Shown piece by piece: positions 57,914-64,000 of a DNA stretch of 64,000 nt. How positions within the stretch are numbered: position 1 is the first letter of the stretch; each line of letters starts with the position of its first letter. Source of the stretch: Geosiphon pyriformis (taxonomy: Eukaryota; Glomeromycota; Glomeromycetes; Archaeosporales; Geosiphonaceae). The notes under the pieces were generated by a model, which had not been told where the DNA came from, did no database searches, and saw only the letters and a list, made by a program, of their open reading frames with translations. A program made the translations under genes and the position numbers. The stretch spans positions 118,023 to 182,022 of the forward strand of contig JAAOMT010000070.1 in the NCBI GenBank assembly GCA_016748015.1, in the 5' to 3' direction.

Positions 57914-58884
57914 GAAGCCTATCAAGTATCTTGGGTTGATGAAGATCACAACAAGCTACCACTGATATTTTCTTGGGATGATAAGGGAAAAAGAAAGCAA
58001 AAGAAAAAACCTACCTGGAATGCTGACCAAGTCTGGAAAACCGACAATGATCAGAATAAACTAACAACAACTTGGGAGTGGAAAGAAGATAACAATAAGG
58101 AAAAAAAAAAGAGAAGAAAAATCCAACACCAATCATCACTTATAGTTCATATGCTTATTTTTCACTATAGCCATCTAACTATTACTGACCAAAATTGGTG
58201 TGTATTGATTGCAGCAAGAAATTGTTGTCAATGGGCACATGCTGTGACGACAATAAGGAATACTAGACGGCAATTAAGTTTTATTGCTGCCCATGCCTTG
58301 TTGAATGCTTTGGAAGACCAAAACAAGTGAGAAAATAGGATAATAAGCCATGCTTGACTTGTGGAAAAACTCTTTTTAACAAAGAAATATGGAACAACAT
58401 TTCTGGGAGAGAAAGAACATGTGATGAATCATGTTAGTATATGATTCTCATAAATGACTGGGTAAGAAAAAAAATGCTCATAGATGCTGCCTGGAAACAA
58501 GCAGTTAAACACTTAAATAGTTGTCCACACAATGATGATAAAATTTGGCAAATGGCTCTTGCCAAAATTGAAGAAGCATTACCAGAAGAAATAAGGATGA
58601 TCAAAAATAACCTACCAGAATTAATAGAACTCAACTGGGACCCAGAACCAGTCATAAATCTCTTGGACCCAAAACAATTCTATGAACACTACTAAGAACT
58701 AGCACCTACAAGAGAAGAACAGAAGCAATGCTTAGAAGAAATTAACACTTAACTATGTAATTACTGTTTGATTTCATGTGACTTTTAATATTGTAATGAG
58801 TGTGATCTCATTTACAATCCACCATCATACATAATCTACACAATCCTGAAAGAAGAAGAACTAATCAGCAGCTGTGCATTAGAA
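57914..58884 (+). pseudogene. Zinc-ribbon cassette of element C
   Basis: Degraded CIDCSKKLLSMGTCCDD-like and CLVECFGRPKQ-like sequence at about 58200-58325. Then CLTCGKTLFNKEIWNN and a Cys pair before MILINDWVRKKMLIDAAW (58441 on), and CNYCLISCDF...CNECDLIYNPP at about 58755-58820. Same order and spacing as in A and B. Confidence 0.72.
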
Positions 58885-59500
58885 ATGGAATCAATTTTTA
58901 ATCACAATTTAAACTCCAACAATGACGATGATAAAAACAATAGTTCCAGCTCCATCCAATACAGCAATGAAAATAACAATGATTCAAACTCCGATACAAA
59001 CCCTGAAACATACATCACACTTCCTGATCTCACCAAGGAGCAAGAGCTGAAATGGTTTAGCGATAATAATGAAAGTATTATACCAGAATGTGTGCATGAT
59101 ACTGATGCTGGGTTTGATCTAAAATATTCAGAAAAAGATGCCATTAAATTGAAACCACATTCACACACATGCATTGATCTCAAAGTAGTACTGGAAATTT
59201 CAGCAACAACAATGGTTCAACTAACATCTAGAAGTATTTTAGCAAAAAAAGGAATCAACATCAGAGAAAAAATAATTGACACAGGATATGTAGAAAATAT
59301 TATTGCAATGTTACAAAATGATTCAGAAAAGACCTATATCATAGAACCAAATGAAAAAATAGCACAGGCAATATTTTTGCCTCTGGTAAAAGTAACTTAA
59401 TTAGTATTAGTAGGAAACAGAGAAGAATTAGGGATTACAGCTAAAAAGATACAAGGATTTAAGTTCACAGGTAGGATAGATGTACCAGTCAATATGACAG
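58885..59500 (+). pseudogene. dUTPase domain of element C
   Basis: Motif 1 HDTDAGFDLKY at about 59095-59127, motif 2 SRSILAKKGI, motif 3 IIDTGYVENIIAM, motif 4 NEKIAQAIFLPLVKV (ends 59397), then a TAA, then EELGITAKKIQGFKFTGR as a damaged motif 5 ending near 59475. Supports the domain as ancestral to the family. Confidence 0.85.
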
Positions 59501-60773
59501 AAGAAGAGGTTATTGACAAGGGAGAAATTATCTTCACCTGTCAACCAATTTTCATTCCACTATATTACCAGTACATAGTAACTATAAAGAAAAAAGTGAA
59601 GGATCAGGTTCAAATGTTTAAGGCAGAAACACAACTTTGTGAATCAGAAGAGATTAGATTAATTAATCTACACATACCAGTCAAGAATCATGGTCACATT
59701 AAAATCCCCATTTACAACAATATGAGAAACATTATGGAGATACCAGAAGAAACCACTATTAGATATTTAACCACTGAAATTGAAAAACAACCACCAAATC
59801 TCATTCCAGACTTTTCACAATTGTGTGGATATGTGGATATCATATCACAAACAATCTATGAATGAGAAGAATGTTATTTGCTCCAACCAGAACAATTAGA
59901 ACAGATGAACTTAAGAAACTTAGACCCACTTCAACAAATGTAACTTAAGATATTACTTAATAACTTTAACAACATCTTTGTAAGTGAAAATAAATTTGGC
60001 AGAACTGACATAATCTAGCATTAAATCAAGACTGGAGATGCAATTCCAATTAAACAAAGAGCATACAAAGTACCACCAGCCAGCCATGAGATTATTCATC
60101 AAGAAATCAATCAGATGCTTGACAACAGGCTAATTCAGCCATCAATGAGCCCATGATCATTACCAGTAGTACTAGTTTATAAGAAGAATAGAAAAATTTG
60201 CTTTTGTGTAGATTACTAGAAACTGAATAAAGTAACCAAAGGAGATAGTTACCTGACTCCAAAGATTCAAGAGCTGTTTGATGTTTTTGGAAAAAAAAAT
60301 GGTTCTCAACACTAGACTTAGACAATGGCTACTAACAAGTAGCCATAAAACTGGAAGATAAAGAAAAAACGGCTTTTACAACATGAAAAAAAAATTTTGA
60401 ATTTGAAGTTATGCTATTTGGCTTGATAAATGCTTCAGCCACTTTCCAGTAACTTATGGAAATTGTTTACACTGGACTACTATAGAAATCAGTAGTTGTA
60501 TACTTAAATAACACCAATATGTTCTCAAAAACATTTGATAATCATCTGCATCATTTCCAACAAGTATTTGAAAGATTCAGACAAGCAGAATTAAAACTGA
60601 ATGCCAACAAATGCTTCTTTGGAAAAACAGAACTCAAGTTTTTGGAACATGTAGTAAGCAAAGACAGTATCAAAACAGATCCAGATAAGATCGCAATAAT
60701 AAAGAACTTTCCAGTACCAACTAATTTGACAGAACTAAGAGCATTTTTGGGATTTGCAGGCTATTATTGCCAT
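59501..60773 (+). pseudogene. RT N-terminal region and palm of element C
   Basis: After the dUTPase comes the family's connecting domain (HIPVKNHGHIKIPIYNN), then RT: KQRAYKVPPASHEI, VDYxKLNKVTKGDSYL, VVVYLNNTNMFSKTFDNHL (active site YLNN at 60501-60512) and KCFFGKTELKFLEHVVSKD. It ends FLGFAGYY at the D insertion. Confidence 0.83.
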
Positions 60774-61755
60774 TGTTACCAGAGGTTTTTGGTCTCTTTT
60801 TTGTAATGTTGTTAATGCCTGTTTGCTGTGAATTTACGTTTTCTGGATGTGGTTGAACCTCCAGTAACTGAATTTATCTTCAAATTATCTCCTATAATTT
60901 AAACTGCTGGACTTATAAGTAGAATGGCCAATTCCATGCCAGTTGCTTTGTGTAGTTATGTTGTAGTAACATCAACTCTTTCCCAGGAATTGCTCATCTG
61001 AAAGCTCACTAAAATGTGTAGTTACTTTGCTGTGAAAATCAACTCTTCTACAGGAATCTTGTCTGTAGGCTACCCTAATGATTATGATAAGAAAATAAAA
61101 GAAAGAAAAATAAAAGAAATGTAAAAGAAATAGAATTCTGTCAAGGGAAACGTTTTCTATCCAGGCCTGGAGTCACTAACAGTTTACTGAAATTGGTAGC
61201 TAATCAATTTCGAAATGTTAGTTGGGTTTTGGAGATTTTCTAAGTGCAATAATTAAAGAATTTGGTTTTTCAAATTATTTGATATTTATTTCTTTTTGTG
61301 TGTATATAAAATGGTTCTAAGTGATAAATCTAAAGTAAGATATTTTCTTGAAGAGAGAAGCTCTTCTTTTATACAACTTGTTGTAACACTATTCTATGAA
61401 CTTGAACTTTGCTATTTTCTATAATTTTGTTGAACTAAAGATACATTTCGGTGAACTACAAGTTATTTCTGTGAACTATTAGATATTTTGGTGAACTATC
61501 AATTATTTCGGCGAATTTCTTACAATTTTTGGTGAAATTTTTGAATGTTACATAGTTCGGGGTATTGCATGATTGATCATTGCAATTAGGTTACATTTGT
61601 GTTATGTACAAATTGGGTTATTAGTTAAATAATAATTTTGGATATTTTGCTAATATAATAAGTAATAATTTAAAACAATAATATATGCTAATTAATGATA
61701 AGATTTATAAGAGTAATTTCATGCTAAACAATATCTCTAATTTTGTTTGGTAACA
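60774..61755 (-). repeat. 3' LTR of element D
   Basis: 982 bp, TGTTACCAGAGG...TTTGGTAACA. The reverse complement matches the solo LTR 56705-57644, e.g. the shared tract around GATTGATCATTGCAATTAGGTTACA. Confidence 0.88.
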
Positions 61756-61770
61756 TAACCTTTTCCTTAA
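61756..61770 (-). promoter_or_regulatory. Polypurine tract of element D
   Basis: Minus-strand TTAAGGAAAAGGTTA abuts the LTR, directly after the ORF3 end GATGGAGCTCAG. Confidence 0.65.
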
Positions 61771-62442
61771 GACTGAGCTCCATCAAAGTTCAAGTACTGT
61801 CTGTAATTTCCAGATAATAATCCAAAATTATTGAAAAAATTTGGTCTGAAAATTGTTGAAATTTTAGTTCTGTAAGCTTCCCAATGTATTGAATCTTCAA
61901 AGGCTGTAAAATTGGGTTTTGTAGGACGTTTTCACAGGTGTAGAATAGGTTATAAAGTCTAAGAGCAGCTCTTAGTTTATAACGGCTGTTGTAAATCCAG
62001 CTGTTGTCTTGAATTCGTTGTGGAATTGTTTCTGAATAGCTTTTTTTGTGAGGTTTGCTGCTGCAAGCTTCCATTTTCATTCATGAAGTGTTTTCCCAAT
62101 GTAAAAATATCTATATATTGGAGTATAGTCGTAGTTTTTTTTATTAAGACACAGTTGAAGTTTTTGTTGAATAGTAGCATTTGGTGGAATACTAATAGGA
62201 GTGAGCATTAAATTTTCTCTTAAAGCAAGCTTTAAAAGTTCTGGCAGGTAAATTCCAGAATAACTTCTTGTGTTCTTCTTATATGGGTGATATTTTTGTG
62301 CATTTGGGGCTAAATTTGTAATTAATTCTGTTTGGGTATAATTAATGTGGTTTCCAGTAACAGTAATGAATAATTCAGGTATTGTTTTTAAAGCTAACAT
62401 TAGTTTTTGGAATAATTGTTGAATGTTTTGAGGAATAGTCAT
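61765..62442 (-). pseudogene. ORF3 of element D
   Basis: Two open pieces: 62077-62442 (MTIPQNIQQLFQKLMLALKT...) and 61790-62080 (...NLFYTCENVLQNPILQPLKI, then IGKLTELKFQQF). They overlap by a few bases in different frames, so one frameshift separates them. The C-terminal part and the ending next to the polypurine tract (FDGAQS-like) match ORF3 of A and B. Confidence 0.72.
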
Positions 62443-62623
62443 TATAAGAGATTTGAAAATAAAAGAAAATTATTTTTGGTGTATGGGTTTTTATATTATT
62501 TTTGTTTTGTTTTTTTTTTTTTGTGAGATTGTTTCTAAATTATAAAGAAATAACTATAATAATAAATTTAAATTAAGTATTCAAATTGGGAGGTTGTTTA
62601 ATGACAACTATTGGTTCTAAATT

Positions 62624-63990
62624 TCAGGAAATATTTTCGAAATTGATTAAAAGGGAATGTGTACCAATTTGTGGAATTAATGATTCAGGATTGTTTCTGG
62701 AATTATAGTGTTTCAAACAATCTCCATGTGCAATTTTTGCTAGGATTTTGTTATCAAGCCTTAGCTTGTATGATCCATTGCTTAGGATTTCATGGATAAA
62801 GAATGGTCCATCCCATTTATTTTCAAATTTTCCACTCCATTGTTTTTCAGTTTTAGTTCTATGTAAGAGAACTTTGTTTCCGATTTTAAATCCATTGATA
62901 ATTGGAGGCAATTTGTCATCATGCCATTTTTTTTGTTGAGCTTGGGAGTGTTTAATATGGGTGGCTGCTATTTGTTGTTTTCCTTCCAATGTACTAAGCA
63001 GAGTGTAGGCTCTTCATTGTAGTGTTTCCTAAAAATTGTTTTTATTGATTGGTTGTGCTGAATATGTTTTCACTATGAAACTAATTGGTAATATTGCTGT
63101 CCTTCCATAAGTTAAATCAAATGGTGTGTGTTTTGTGGTATCTTGTTTTAGTGTTCTATATACTAGTAACACTGATAGAATAAAGAGATCCCATTCTTGC
63201 TCAAAATTGGTTGAGACTTTGGCTAATGATTCACACAATGTTTTGTTAAAACATTCTACAAGTCTATTTGTTTGCGGATGGTAGGGCAAAGATAATGGTC
63301 TTTTAATATTAAATCATCCATAAATTTTCTGGATTAAATTGTTCATGAAATGTGTTCCTTGATCAAATAAAAGTTCTATTGGGCATTCATGACTACAAAT
63401 AATGTTTTCATAGATAAAGTTTGCTACTGATTTCGCATCTGCTCATTAAATGGCTCTGGCTTCAGGCCATTTGGTGAGATAGTCTACAGCTACTGTAATA
63501 TAACAGTTTCCTTGGTTTGTGATAGGGAGTGGTCCGACTAAATTGATACCAACTTGGTCAAAAGGCTGTCCAACTTTGATTGGGTTTAAAGGTTTTGTAG
63601 GGCGAGTTCCTCCTCTTCTTTGACAACTATCACAAGACTTAACATATTCATGAATGTCTTTTCTCATTTGAGGCCAAAAATAATATTCTAGTGTTTTCTG
63701 GGTGGTGCTGTCTTTTCCTAGGTGTGCTGATGAAAGGTCTGAGTGCATGTTATATAAAATGGTTTTTTTTTATGTTCTTGTATTAATCTGAGTGGACTGT
63801 CTGGATTTCTGAAGTTTCGATAATAAATAATATTGTTGTGTAAGAAGTATTATTTGGCTTGTTGTTGTAATTGATGTTTTTTATCTGGAGACCAATCTGT
63901 TGGAATTGTTAATGTCTTCAAATATTGTTTAAGATTGTTGTAGTTTTCAGAGTTCATTGTTTGTTGTTTTGTTGTTAATTCAAATGGGTG
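62624..63990 (-). pseudogene. Integrase and upstream linker of element D
   Basis: Zinc end HSDLSSAHLGKDSTTQKTLE, CDSCQRRGGTRP (63600-63740), core NLVGPLPITNQGNCYITVAV and YLTKWPEARAI, NRLVECFNKTLCESLAKV (about 63220-63275), and the C-terminal module VLLHRTKTEKQWSGKFENKW (about 62800-62880). Stops at several points. The linker to RNase H (NIIYYRNFRNPDSPLR) lies at about 63790-63840. Confidence 0.82.
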
Positions 63991-64000
63991 TTGGTTTTGT

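Larger units (their letters stand above)
53332..64000 (+). mobile_element. LTR retrotransposon C (Ty3-like), 5' part, interrupted by family D
   Basis: Begins with an LTR of the element A family (53332-54111) in the opposite orientation to A. gag, protease, zinc cassette, dUTPase and the first part of RT follow on the plus strand. It carries a solo D LTR in its protease and a D element in its RT at 60773/60774. C's remaining RT, RNase H, integrase and 3' LTR are not in the window. Heavily broken by stops. The left flank TTAC (53328-53331) predicts its duplication partner. Confidence 0.85.
60774..64000 (-). mobile_element. LTR retrotransposon D inserted in element C, 5' half beyond the window
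   Basis: 3' LTR (60774-61755), polypurine tract, ORF3, integrase and the RNase H-integrase linker are inside the window. The rest, including the 5' LTR, lies to the right. The left flank CCAT (60770-60773) predicts its 4-bp duplication. Related to A-C in integrase and ORF3 but with its own LTR family. Confidence 0.85.

Overview
The window looks like nuclear DNA of a filamentous, early-diverging fungus, most likely an arbuscular-mycorrhizal Glomeromycotina such as Rhizophagus (inference). Supporting signs are short GT-AG introns of about 50-100 bp, an A+T-saturated background, many homopolymers and (TAA)n tracts, a bZIP protein with a DUF3425-like C-terminus, and nested LTR retrotransposons.

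The left half (1-29.3 kb) carries the host genes. In order they are: a partial Integrator subunit 4 gene (INTS4, minus strand), divergent from kanadaptin (plus strand); a 4.5-kb A+T desert with a small poly-A-ended retrocopy island; asparagine synthetase (plus); a BLM/Sgs1-type RecQ helicase (plus); a poly-Q bZIP factor (minus) with a 5.2-kb low-complexity upstream region; and RanGAP (minus). The helicase gene contains a 20-N gap flanked by two matching 1,716-bp copies (16419-18134 and 18155-19870). This is almost certainly an unmerged contig overlap, not a biological duplication.

The right half (31.2-64 kb) is a retrotransposon nest of related Ty3-like elements. Element A (31229-51574, minus) is bounded by ~831-bp LTRs and a 4-bp target-site duplication (TTAG/TTGG). 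Element B (37107-47348, minus, two 1,092-bp LTRs, duplication GCAT) is inserted in A's pol. Element C (plus, from 53332) stands head-to-head with A. It is interrupted by a solo LTR of family D (56705-57644, TCAG/TCGG) and by a full-length-type D element (minus, from 60774 past the window end).

The elements share an unusual architecture: gag, retropepsin, a cysteine-rich zinc-ribbon cassette, a dUTPase domain, RT, RNase H, integrase, then a third ORF between integrase and the polypurine tract. The dUTPase and zinc cassette are seen in A, B and C. ORF3 is seen in A, B and D. All copies are dead: CGA codons have become TGA, the RT YxDD is YLND, YLDN or YLNN, and LTR pairs differ almost only by transitions, often TG against CA, as expected from deamination of methylated CpG.

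The A+T deserts are not structureless. The desert at about 7.4-8.5 kb aligns by eye with sequence on both sides of element A, so A landed in another copy of the same very old, eroded repeat.
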